Both the position numbers and the translations under genes were made by a program. DNA of 39,134 nucleotides from Gemmatimonadota bacterium (GTDB lineage Bacteria; Gemmatimonadota; Gemmatimonadetes; Gemmatimonadales; GWC2-71-9), in NCBI GenBank assembly GCA_003222085.1, contig QHUK01000043.1, forward strand, positions 1 to 39,134, written 5' to 3'. The first letter of the stretch is position 1. Every line of letters begins with the position of its first letter. Below the pieces are notes generated by a model. It ran no database searches, was not told where the DNA came from, and saw only the letters and a program-made list of their open reading frames with translations. Positions 24,209-32,239 of this stretch are shown piece by piece.

Positions 24209-24219
24209 GGAACGCTCCC

Positions 24220-27200
24220 TCAGAAGAGCACAGTGATAGTCGCCGACAGCCGGCGCGGCTGCGGGACGGACGCATAGTCCGTGCGGTCGAACGTATTTGG
24301 GTTCGAGTTGAACGACACCTCGGGATCACCCGTGCCCTTGTACCGCGTCGCCAGCCAGAGATTCCGACCCGACAGCGTGATGCTCCAGCGGCTAGCGCGG
24401 AAGGGACCGCCCCAGCTGGGCGGTACGATGTAGCTGACGGCGACCTCGCGCAGCTTGAGGAAGTCGGCCGGCATGATGTGGGTGACGGTCTGTTGGCTTC
24501 CCCACACCTGGACCTGGATCGGATCGGCCTGAGGATTGGCGACCTCCCAGGTGTTGGTGTTGATCCGGTTCCGGATCGAGCAGATGGCGCAGACCAGATA
24601 GTGTCCACCCTTGTAGTCCAGATTGGCGAACAGCCGCAGGTTGCCGAATAGCGTCACGGTGTTGGAGAGCCCGAATTCCCGTGTGGGCGAGGACGGTCCC
24701 ACGTATTTCTCGTGACAGCTGCCGCCGTAGCCGTTCGGGTCCACGGGGTCCGGCCAGGAACAGGTCAGGTCCACCTGCACCCGGCCGTTCGCGTCGAGCA
24801 CAGGCTGGCCGCTGGCGTCCCGGATCACGTCCACCGCCCAGAAGCCACCGAGCGGGTAGCCTTCGCGGTGGCGCTGCGAATTGGTGAAGGCGCCGAACTG
24901 GAGTTGGTTGACCGAGCCGCCGAACGACACCAGCTCGTTGTGGTGCGTCGCGGCCGTGAGCGCCAGGTCCCAGCTGACCTTGGAATTGCGGACCGGACTC
25001 GCCGTCACGAGCAGCTCGAGGCCCCGGTTGGCGATCTCGCCGACGTTGATGAGATGCGTGCTGTCAAAACTCGTCGACGGGGCGTCCGGAACTTCCATGA
25101 GGGCGTCCACGGTGCGCTTGTTGTAGTACGTGAATTCGATTCCCAGCGCGCCGCGGAACAGCGACGCATCGAACCCGGCCTCGTACTCGCGCCCGCGCTC
25201 GGGTTTGAGGTCGGGGTTTCCATACGACTTGGGCGTCAGCGCGTTGATGGTTGCGTCGCCGGCGGTGCCGGTGGCCGGCGCGAAGGTCCGGTCCGCCGTG
25301 AAGGGCGCGGGCGCGTTCCCGGCCTCGCCCCACGCGAACCGCAGCTTGAGCTCGTCCACGTGCGGCACATGGAAAAAGGCCTCGTCGGACAGGACGTACG
25401 ACAGCGAGAACTTGGGATACTTGACGGTGTGGAACTCCGAGCCGAAGGCCGAGTTGTCGTCGATGCGGAGCGCCGCGGTGGCGTACAGCCGCTCGCGCCA
25501 GGCGAGCTGTTCCTGGAGGTACATGCCGAGCGACGTCTGCTCGATCAGCTGCTCGTCGACCTGGAGCTGTGTGAACGACCCCGGCTGCAGCGTGGTGAGG
25601 TTGTTGGTCACCATCCCGCTGCCGAACCCGGTATAGCGGTGGAACTGGCGAGAGTTGACCTGCACGCCCGCCGACGTGCGTGACCCCAACGTTTGGGATA
25701 GCCGCGCGCGCACGGAGCCGGAATAATCGGCCGTCCAGGTATGGGTCACGGGGAGGCGTTGAGTCATCTCACCGGTGCCCTCGGTGGCCCCCCACTTGAA
25801 CGTCGAGTCGATTCGAAAGAACGTCTGGTCGCGCCGGTCGTACTTGTCCATGCCGAGGATAAGGCGGTTCTCGAGCCAGGGGAACGGATTGAAGTTGGCG
25901 GTCAGCCCCAGCGTGGTCCGCTCCTCGAAGGACTGGAGGTCGAACTCATTGGATTGGTCCGGCCCGAAGCCGAAGTACCCGGCATCCCAGCGATCTGCCG
26001 TCGCTCGCGCCTTGCCACGGAACGCGTTCCGCAGCAGGCCGTTGGAGGCGTTGTCGCTCAAGGGCAGGCGCTCGTGCACGCGGGTGTAGCTCAAGTTGAG
26101 CCCGATGTTGAGCTTGGCCGTCGGCGTCACCTCGAAATTGGCCCGGCCGCCGGTACGGTTCTGATAGTTGTTGAAGAAGATCCCGTCCTCGTTCAGCTGG
26201 TTGAACGACAAGAAGTAATTGAAGGTTGGGTTCCCCCCCCGGCCCGAGAGCCGTGCCTCGGCGCCCGGCCCGGCGCGCAGGGCGTGCGGGTCCCGGGCGA
26301 GCGGATTGTCCTTGATCACGAACAGCGAGTCGCCGAAGCGCGTGATGTCGGACTCGGGGATCCCGGTGACCGGACCGTCCTGGCTCATCCACGTGATGGC
26401 GCCGGGGTTGGCGCACCCGGGATACGTGCCGGGATTCCGGATGCGGGCCGCGTTGCACTGGTAATAGTTGATGGGGATGCCGGCGGTCCACTCGGATGAG
26501 GAATAGCCCACGCTCGCGGTCCACTGACTCCCCTCGCGCGTACCCTTCTTCGTGATGATTTGGATCACACCGCCCGCGGCGTCGGCTCCGTACAGGGTCG
26601 AGGCGGCTGGTCCTTTGATGACCTCGATCTTCTCAACGTCGTCGGGGTCGATGAAGTCCAGGGGGCTCGAGTACTGCACGGTCGCGTTCGTCACCCCGCC
26701 TGTCGACACCGGCTGCGCCTCGAAGCGAATCCCGTCCACATAATAGACGGGGCCGTAGTTGGCGTTGAGCGAGCCGGCGCCGCGGATCTGGACATTCGAG
26801 CCCGTGCCCACCAGGCCGGAGTTCTGCATGAGCGTGAGCCCCGGCACCCGGCTCTGCAACTGCTCCTGAACGTTCTGCGTTGTGCCGGCCGGGACTTTCG
26901 AGAGGTCCGGGCTCGAGATGGCATTGCCGATCTCACGCTTTTCGGTCGTCCCGGCGGTGCCGGTGACGATGAGGGCCTCGAGCTGAATGGGCGCTCGCAG
27001 CAGTGCAATGGCGAGGTCGGCGACCTCTCCGGCGGTGACGGTCGCGCGGGCGGTGCGGGACGTGTAACCGATGAGCGTGGCGCGCACGGTGTACTCTCCG
27101 TCGGGGAGCCCAGGGACCTCGAACCTCCCGTCCTCGCCCGTGCGCGTTTCCCGGCCCACGCCGATCAACACAACGCGGACGCTGGCGAGGGGGCGCTGCG

Positions 27201-27333
27201 TGCTCTCTTCGGTGATCGTGCCGCGGATGGTTCCGCCAACCTGCGCCTCGAGAGGCGGCGCGGTAGCGAGGATGAACAGGAGCGTGGAAGCGCCCATCGC
27301 CCCCCACGCTCGACCGGTGAAGGAGAACGGCAT
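24220..27333 (-). CDS. SusC/RagA-family TonB-linked outer membrane protein 4
   Basis: A 1037-residue outer-membrane transporter. The start at 27333 has GGGGAGGTG upstream and begins a signal ending in P-L-E-A-Q. A regulatory-like beta domain (about 33-115, with T-L-I-G-Y) leads to the plug (about 118-262), with Y-Y-V-D-G-I-R-F and K-G-P-A-A-S-T-L-Y-G-A-D-A-A-G-G near residue 245. The barrel contains N-P-D-L-K-P-E-R and N-R-G-L-E-L and ends in I-T-V-L-F with the terminal aromatic residue used for outer-membrane insertion. It heads the operon SusC4-SusD4-small protein-di-heme oxidoreductase. Its upstream region does not share the leader of SusC1 and SusC3. Substrate unknown. Confidence 0.94.
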   Translation of the reverse strand: MPFSFTGRAWGAMGASTLLFILATAPPLEAQVGGTIRGTITEESTQRPLASVRVVLIGVGRETRTGEDGRFEVPGLPDGEYTVRATLIGYTSRTARATVTAGEVADLAIALLRAPIQLEALIVTGTAGTTEKREIGNAISSPDLSKVPAGTTQNVQEQLQSRVPGLTLMQNSGLVGTGSNVQIRGAGSLNANYGPVYYVDGIRFEAQPVSTGGVTNATVQYSSPLDFIDPDDVEKIEVIKGPAASTLYGADAAGGVIQIITKKGTREGSQWTASVGYSSSEWTAGIPINYYQCNAARIRNPGTYPGCANPGAITWMSQDGPVTGIPESDITRFGDSLFVIKDNPLARDPHALRAGPGAEARLSGRGGNPTFNYFLSFNQLNEDGIFFNNYQNRTGGRANFEVTPTAKLNIGLNLSYTRVHERLPLSDNASNGLLRNAFRGKARATADRWDAGYFGFGPDQSNEFDLQSFEERTTLGLTANFNPFPWLENRLILGMDKYDRRDQTFFRIDSTFKWGATEGTGEMTQRLPVTHTWTADYSGSVRARLSQTLGSRTSAGVQVNSRQFHRYTGFGSGMVTNNLTTLQPGSFTQLQVDEQLIEQTSLGMYLQEQLAWRERLYATAALRIDDNSAFGSEFHTVKYPKFSLSYVLSDEAFFHVPHVDELKLRFAWGEAGNAPAPFTADRTFAPATGTAGDATINALTPKSYGNPDLKPERGREYEAGFDASLFRGALGIEFTYYNKRTVDALMEVPDAPSTSFDSTHLINVGEIANRGLELLVTASPVRNSKVSWDLALTAATHHNELVSFGGSVNQLQFGAFTNSQRHREGYPLGGFWAVDVIRDASGQPVLDANGRVQVDLTCSWPDPVDPNGYGGSCHEKYVGPSSPTREFGLSNTVTLFGNLRLFANLDYKGGHYLVCAICSIRNRINTNTWEVANPQADPIQVQVWGSQQTVTHIMPADFLKLREVAVSYIVPPSWGGPFRASRWSITLSGRNLWLATRYKGTGDPEVSFNSNPNTFDRTDYASVPQPRRLSATITVLF

Positions 27334-27548
27334 CGGCACCTCCCCATTTCTGTGAAAAGACGGCGCGATCGGGGTGCCGCAAGATCTGCGCCCTGCGCCA
27401 GACCTCGCTCGAGGTGCCTGATGCCGCGACAGGAGCGGCGGCGCGCGACTACTGAGGGGAAGCCAACGCACTTCTCGCGGCGCGTCCGGCTACTGGCGAT
27501 CGCCGGGGATTACGCGGAGCTCAAGTAGCAGGGTGGCCTTCTACAAGG

Positions 27549-27575
27549 AGTGACTCTTTAACTAGTGGCTCTTTA
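27549..27575. repeat. Tandem 12-bp direct repeats upstream of SusC4
   Basis: AGTGACTCTTTA (27549-27560) and AGTGGCTCTTTA (27564-27575) differ at one base and are three bases apart, in an AT-richer patch of an otherwise GC-rich region. This is compatible with a regulator binding site for the SusC4 operon. Confidence 0.4.
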
Positions 27576-27684
27576 CCGAATTCCCCGCACGTTCCGTGTT
27601 GCGACGACGCAACGGCACAACCGTAGCGGTGTACGCACTCTGCAACAGCGCCGCGTCTGCGATAGGGGGGGTCAGAAACGACGC

Positions 27685-27710
27685 AGGGGGCGCCGAACTC
27701 CGCGCCCCCT
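27685..27710 (-). terminator. Terminator after M23 peptidase
   Basis: A 9-bp stem AGGGGGCGC (27685-27693) with GCGCCCCCT (27702-27710), located 26 bases after the M23 stop, followed on the minus strand by GCGTCGTTTCTG. The T run is short. Confidence 0.65.
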
Positions 27711-27735
27711 CTCGTCTCCGTCCACCGGCCGCCCG

Positions 27736-28674
27736 TCAGTCCACGATCGCATCGGGCATGACGTACTTCATCGGATCCACCGGCTTGTGATTCACCCAGA
27801 CTTCGTAGTGCAGGTGCGGTCCCGTGGAGAGCCCGGTCGAGCCGACGAGCGCGATCTTCTGGCCGCGCTTCACGCGCTGGCCGCGTACGACGAGGATCTT
27901 CGAGCAGTGGGCGAAGCGCGTCACCAGCCCGAAGCCATGATCCATGGTGACGATGTTGCCGTAGCCCTCTTCCCACCGCACCTCGGTCACGATACCCGCC
28001 GCCGGCGCTTCGATTTCCGCCCCCATGGGCGCCGTCACGTCGATCCCTTCGTGCGGGCGCGCCAGGTGGAGAATCGGATGAATGCGCTCGCGCATGAAGG
28101 CGCTCGTGAGCCAGCCCTTGGTGGGCATGATCGACGGCGTGGCCGCCAGCCGCTCGCGCTGGTGGGAGAGCGAGTCGTACGCCTGGTTGAGCGACCGCAC
28201 GAGAATATTCGCGCGCCGGGCGAGCGCATCGACGTCGAGCCGCGCGGCGAGCGCCTGCTGGCCGCCCGGGCCGAGCGCCTTGAGGCTGTCGCGCTCCGAC
28301 CAGCTGCCCGTCGGCCCGCCGATGCCCGCCTGCTGCACGGTCGTATCCGTCGGCGTGAGGCCAGCGAGCAGCCGCAGCTCCTGCTCGCGCTCGCTGAACC
28401 GGTGCAGCGTGTCTCGCAGCCCGGTCATGCGCTCGCGCATCCGTTGGATCTCGTCGGCGAGGAGACGGTTCTCGTTCTCGAGCGCGCGGCTATGCGTGAT
28501 GTTCACGCCGCGCGAAATGGCGGCGACGCCCAGCACCAGGAACGTCAGCGCCACCACGCTGCCGATCCCGACCAGCGCTTTGACGAAGGTCTGCGACACC
28601 TCCACGGCGCGCGACGAGCCCGAGCCATGAGGCACGACCATGAGGGTCCAGCGACGCTCGGCCTTCTTGGGCAT
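27736..28674 (-). CDS. M23 family metallopeptidase with coiled coil
   Basis: A 312-residue envelope protein. A conserved basic start (M-P-K-K, then W-T-L-M-V-V-P-H-G) is followed by a transmembrane helix near 35-55, a coiled coil (about 60-105) and a LytM-type M23 domain (about 195-305). Zinc ligands are visible in R-P-H-E-G-I-D-V and in the closing H-L-H-Y-E-V, with the G-Y-G-N-I-V-T-M-D-H-G block between, so it should be an active peptidoglycan endopeptidase. An ATG at 28737 would add 21 residues; 28674 is preferred because the M-P-K-K start with W-T-L-M-V-V-P-H-G is the usual one in such proteins. It follows metG on the same strand after 189 bases and has its own promoter at 28797-28825. 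Confidence 0.9.
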   Translation of the reverse strand: MPKKAERRWTLMVVPHGSGSSRAVEVSQTFVKALVGIGSVVALTFLVLGVAAISRGVNITHSRALENENRLLADEIQRMRERMTGLRDTLHRFSEREQELRLLAGLTPTDTTVQQAGIGGPTGSWSERDSLKALGPGGQQALAARLDVDALARRANILVRSLNQAYDSLSHQRERLAATPSIMPTKGWLTSAFMRERIHPILHLARPHEGIDVTAPMGAEIEAPAAGIVTEVRWEEGYGNIVTMDHGFGLVTRFAHCSKILVVRGQRVKRGQKIALVGSTGLSTGPHLHYEVWVNHKPVDPMKYVMPDAIVD

Positions 28675-28796
28675 CTCTTCGCGACGACCTCGCCTGAAAA
28701 CCGTTCGGCCCGGCGCAACCGTGCGCCGGTCCTGCATGGACCTGCCATATGGAGAACCCGGACAGGGCGTGGGGTCCGGTCCCCGAGTGGGACTCT

Positions 28797-28825
28797 AAAG
28801 TACGGCTCGGCGAGAAAGGCGTCAA
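28797..28825 (-). promoter_or_regulatory. Promoter of M23 peptidase
   Basis: Minus strand TTGACG (28825-28820), 17-nt spacer, TACTTT (28802-28797), lying between metG and the M23 gene. Predicted start about 28790 gives a leader near 115 nt to the ATG at 28674. Confidence 0.7.
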
Positions 28826-28863
28826 CACGGCGGACCGTGATCCGCATCACGTCGCGATGGGCT

Positions 28864-30387
28864 TCAGGCGGGGGCCAGCCGAGGCTTGGGGAACAGGATG
28901 GGCGGCTTGTCGACGGTCCTCCCCTCGACCCCTAGCACCGCTTCGTCGAAGGACTTCGGCGCCAGGGGGAGTCCCCGGCATACCAGCTCCCAGACGGCCT
29001 CGGCCTTCCCCGGGATGAAGGGATACGCCAGGATGGCCAGGCGTACGACGGTCCGCGCCAGGTTCGCGAGGACGACATCGAGCTCGGCTTGCCGCGCCTC
29101 CTTCGCGAGCCTCCAGGGCGCCTGTTCCTCGATGTATCGGTTGGCGCTCGCCGCGATGGCAATGAACTGACCGGCTGCGTCGGAGAGCCGGTGCGCCTTC
29201 ATCCAGTCTCCGTACACGGCGACCGCATCCCGCACGCCGCGATCGAACGGCGACCCGACGCTTCGCTCCGCGCGCGGCACGGTGCCGTCACGATACCGAT
29301 GGATCATCGCGAGGGAGCGCGAGACAAGATTACCGAACGTGTCGGCAAGCTCCGAGGTGTAGCGCGCATCGAAGCGCTCCCACGTGAAGTCGCCGTCGTT
29401 GTCGAACCCCACCTCGCGCAGCAGGTAGTAGCGCAGCGCGTCCGCACCGTGCCGATCGATCGCCTCGCCGAGGGTGACGGCCGTGCCGGCGGTCTTGCTC
29501 ATCTTGGTGCCCGACCACTGCACGTACCCGTGTGCCCACACGGCGCGCGGTAGGGGCAGCTCGGCCGCGAGCAGCATGGCGGGCCAGATGACGCAGTGGA
29601 AGCGCGTAATCCCCTTACCCACGATGTGCAGGTCGGCCGGCCACAGGCGGTCGTAGCCGGGCTCCGGAAAGCCGGTCGCCGAGAGGTAGTTGATCAGCGC
29701 GTCGAACCAGACGTACACCGTCTGCTGCGGATCGCCGGGAAACGGGATGCCCCAGGGCTGGCGCTGCCGCGAGATCGAGATGTCCTGGAGGCCGGCCTCG
29801 AGCAGGCGCAGCACCTCGTTGCGGCGGATCTCGGGCTGCACGCTCAGCGCGCCGGAGCGGATCCCGTCGAGCACGGCGTCGCGGTACGCGCTCAGCCGAA
29901 AGAAGTGGTTGCGCTCCTTGGTCGGGATCAGCTCGAGGGTAGGATGCTCGACGCAGTGCCCGTCGACGATCTGCGCGCCGGTCTTGAACTCCTCGCAGCC
30001 GGTGCAATACAGCCCCTCGTACTCCGCTTCGAACAGGTCCGCCGGGTGACGCTGCCGGATGCGCTGGAGCAGGGCCGCCACCGCGCGGGCGTGCCGCGGC
30101 TCCGTGGTGCGGATCCAATCGTCCTGCGAGCAGTGGAGGCGGCGCCAGTAGTCGGCGAACGTGGCCGCCATGCGGTCGACCCAGGCTTGCGGGGTCACGC
30201 CGGCGCGCGCCGCCGCCTGGATCACCGACTGGCTGTGCTCGTCCATTCCCATCAGGAAGTGGACGTCGTCCCCGCGCAACCGGTGATAGCGCGCGATGCA
30301 ATCGGCGCCGATCTTCTCGAGCGCGTGCCCCAGGTGCGGCTCGCCGTTCGAGTAGTCGATCGCCGTCGTCAGGTAGAACTTAGGCAT
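28864..30387 (-). CDS. metG: Methionyl-tRNA synthetase
   Basis: A 507-residue class I synthetase that charges tRNA-Met in the cytoplasm. The Rossmann core has the H-L-G-H signature at 18-21 and K-M-S-K-T near residue 297. The connective insertion carries one knuckle, Y-C-T-G-C-E, plus C-V-E-H, rather than the doubled four-cysteine form of E. coli. The anticodon-binding helical domain follows with W-R-L-A-K. The length shows no carboxy-terminal tRNA-binding (EMAP-like) domain, so it is the short form. The start overlaps the last 8 bases of ricT, indicating translational coupling within the dnaE-accA-ricT-metG block. Confidence 0.97.
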   Translation of the reverse strand: MPKFYLTTAIDYSNGEPHLGHALEKIGADCIARYHRLRGDDVHFLMGMDEHSQSVIQAAARAGVTPQAWVDRMAATFADYWRRLHCSQDDWIRTTEPRHARAVAALLQRIRQRHPADLFEAEYEGLYCTGCEEFKTGAQIVDGHCVEHPTLELIPTKERNHFFRLSAYRDAVLDGIRSGALSVQPEIRRNEVLRLLEAGLQDISISRQRQPWGIPFPGDPQQTVYVWFDALINYLSATGFPEPGYDRLWPADLHIVGKGITRFHCVIWPAMLLAAELPLPRAVWAHGYVQWSGTKMSKTAGTAVTLGEAIDRHGADALRYYLLREVGFDNDGDFTWERFDARYTSELADTFGNLVSRSLAMIHRYRDGTVPRAERSVGSPFDRGVRDAVAVYGDWMKAHRLSDAAGQFIAIAASANRYIEEQAPWRLAKEARQAELDVVLANLARTVVRLAILAYPFIPGKAEAVWELVCRGLPLAPKSFDEAVLGVEGRTVDKPPILFPKPRLAPA

Positions 30388-31276
30388 CCGCTCCGGAGAC
30401 TTCGCCCTTCAGCTTCTCGAGCGACACCACGCGCGTGTCGCCTCCATCGGTGCGGAGCGTGACGGTTTCGCGGAAGACATCCACCGCCAGCACGCGCTCG
30501 GCTCCCACGGCGGTGCGCAGCACGCGGCCCTCTTTGGGGAACCGCTTACGCGTCTGCACGTAGAAATCGTGCTCGTAGCGGAGGCAGCAGAGCAGCCGCC
30601 CGCATCCTCCGGAGATCTGGGACGGATTGAGCGACAGATGCTGATCCTTGGCGAGCGCGAGGCTCACCGGCCGCAGCTCGGGCAGCCAGCTCGAGCAGCA
30701 GTACTGGCGACCGCAGCGGCCCACACCGTCGAGCCGCTTTGCCTCGTCGCGCGCGCCGATCTGGCGCAGCTCGATGCGCGTGTGGAACAGGCTCGCGAGG
30801 TCGCGCACCAGCGCCCGGAAGTCCACGCGCTGCTCGGCGGTGAAGTACACGGTGAGCTTCTTCCGGTCCCACTGCCACTCGGCGTCCGAGACCTTCATGG
30901 GGAGGGTGTGACTCCTGACCCGCTCCATCACCCGGCGCCGCACATCCTCCTCCTCGCTGTGCAGCTGCGCGGCGATGGCGGCGTCGTCGGCGGTGGCGCG
31001 ACGGACGATGCGCCGGAGGGCGACCTCACCCCCTCGCTCCCCCTCTCCGCTCTGCGGAGAGGGGGAAGGGGGGAGAGGATTTGCAAGGCTGCACCCGCTG
31101 CAGCCGCCGGCGCACTTCTTCGCCGCGATCGGGCCCACGGCCGACACCCGGCCGAGGTCCTGCCCCCGGTCGACCTCGACGATCACGGAATCGTGGAGGG
31201 CGAGCGGCTCGGCGGACGGCCAGGAGAAGTATTCTTTCCGGTTCCCTTTGAACCGGACCTCGATGACGTCGGTCAA
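30380..31276 (-). CDS. ricT: PSP1-domain protein, RicT (YaaT) family
   Basis: A 298-residue PSP1-domain protein. In Bacillus, RicT works with RicA and RicF in a complex that carries iron-sulfur clusters and affects mRNA processing and phosphorelay; the role here is by family only. Cluster-type cysteines are visible: C55, C59 and C62, then C-G-R-x-x-C-C at 188-194 and again at 225-231. Residues 66-85 (P-L-P-P-S-P-S-P-Q-S-G-E-G-E-R) are foreign low-complexity sequence encoded by a palindromic repeat (31022-31079), placed just after the first cysteine group. The start is a TTG at 31276, one base after the accA stop, since no ATG fits. It overlaps metG at the other end. Confidence 0.88.
   Translation of the reverse strand: MTDVIEVRFKGNRKEYFSWPSAEPLALHDSVIVEVDRGQDLGRVSAVGPIAAKKCAGGCSGCSLANPLPPSPSPQSGEGERGGEVALRRIVRRATADDAAIAAQLHSEEEDVRRRVMERVRSHTLPMKVSDAEWQWDRKKLTVYFTAEQRVDFRALVRDLASLFHTRIELRQIGARDEAKRLDGVGRCGRQYCCSSWLPELRPVSLALAKDQHLSLNPSQISGGCGRLLCCLRYEHDFYVQTRKRFPKEGRVLRTAVGAERVLAVDVFRETVTLRTDGGDTRVVSLEKLKGEVSGADA
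31022..31079. repeat. Palindromic dispersed repeat, copy 2, inside ricT
   Basis: CCCCCTCTCCGC (31039-31050) pairs with GCGGAGAGGGGG (31054-31065), a perfect 12-bp stem, flanked by CCTCACCCCC on the left and AAGGGGGGAGAGG on the right. In reverse it matches the copy at 12956-12996, including the GGGGGTGAGG tail. It is in frame with ricT and adds about 20 residues. Confidence 0.82.
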
Positions 31277-31277
31277 C

Positions 31278-32237
31278 TCACTTCTCGCTCAACGCACCCA
31301 TCGAAAGGTACTTCTCCTCCCGCCGTTTGAGGAGCTTCTCGATCCTGACCTTGCGGAGATGCCGCAGGTAGCGACGGAGGGTCTCGCCGAGCGCCGCGGC
31401 CGTCGCTTCGGGGTCGGCGTGCGCCCCACCCGGCGGCTCGGCGATGATCTCGTCGATGACCCCGAGCTCCAGCAGATCCTCGGCCGTGATCTTCAGGGCC
31501 TCGGCGGCCCGCTCCCGCTGGCTCGCGTCCTTCCAGAGGATGGCCGCGCAGCCCTCGGGGGAGATGACGGAGTACACCGAGTTCTCGAGCATCAGCACGC
31601 GGTCGGCGAGACCGACGGCGAGCGCGCCGCCCGAGCCTCCCTCACCGATCACCGCGGTGACGATCGGCGTGCGGAGCGTCGCCATCTCCACGAGGTTCCG
31701 GGCGATCGCCTCGGCCTGGCCGCGCTCTTCGGCCCCGAGCCCGGGGTAGGCGCCCGGCGTGTCCACCAGGGTGATCACGGGGGCGTGGAACTGCTCGGCC
31801 AGATGCATGAGGCGCAGCGCCTTGCGATAGCCCTCGGGGTGGGCCATGCCGAAATTGCGATGGAGGTTCTCCTTCGTGTCGCGGCCCTTCTGGTGCCCGA
31901 TCACCATCACGCTCATGCCGTCGAGCCGGGCCCACCCCCCGACGATCGCCGGATCGTCACGGAACAGGCGGTCGCCGTGCAGCTCGACGAAGTCGGTGAA
32001 CACCGTGCTCAAGTAGTCGAGCGTGTACGGTCGCTTCGGGTGGCGGGCCACCTGCACGCGCTGCATCGGCGTCAGGTTCTTGTAGATCTCGGTGCGCAGC
32101 TCGGCCAGTCGTTTCTCGAGCGGGGCGAGCTCCTTGGCGACGTCCACCGCCGTCTCGCCCGCCACGCGCTTCAGCTCCTCGATCTGGCGCTCCAGCTCGA
32201 GCAGAGGACGCTCGAAGTCCAGCGTGTGGGTCGCCAT
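31278..32237 (-). CDS. accA: Acetyl-CoA carboxylase carboxyltransferase subunit alpha
   Basis: A 319-residue subunit of the carboxyltransferase that moves carboxyl from biotin to acetyl-CoA, the first step of fatty acid synthesis. The helical amino part ([12 protein letters not shown]) is followed by the crotonase-fold domain with H-P-x-[26 protein letters not shown] and [10 protein letters not shown]. Length and motifs are standard. The ATG at 32237 lies two bases after the dnaE stop; the long open frame extending upstream into dnaE is not coding. The beta subunit and biotin carrier genes are not in the window. Confidence 0.97.
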   Translation of the reverse strand: MATHTLDFERPLLELERQIEELKRVAGETAVDVAKELAPLEKRLAELRTEIYKNLTPMQRVQVARHPKRPYTLDYLSTVFTDFVELHGDRLFRDDPAIVGGWARLDGMSVMVIGHQKGRDTKENLHRNFGMAHPEGYRKALRLMHLAEQFHAPVITLVDTPGAYPGLGAEERGQAEAIARNLVEMATLRTPIVTAVIGEGGSGGALAVGLADRVLMLENSVYSVISPEGCAAILWKDASQRERAAEALKITAEDLLELGVIDEIIAEPPGGAHADPEATAAALGETLRRYLRHLRKVRIEKLLKRREEKYLSMGALSEK

Positions 32238-32239
32238 CG

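Larger units (their letters stand above)
27334..27735. other. Intergenic region upstream of SusC4
   Basis: About 400 bases without a gene. It contains the terminator of the M23 gene (27685-27710), a GTTGCG/CGCAAC hairpin (27598-27613), a direct-repeat pair (27549-27575) and small palindromes such as ACCTCG/CGAGGT close to SusC4. I could not find a convincing -35/-10 pair for SusC4. Confidence 0.6.
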
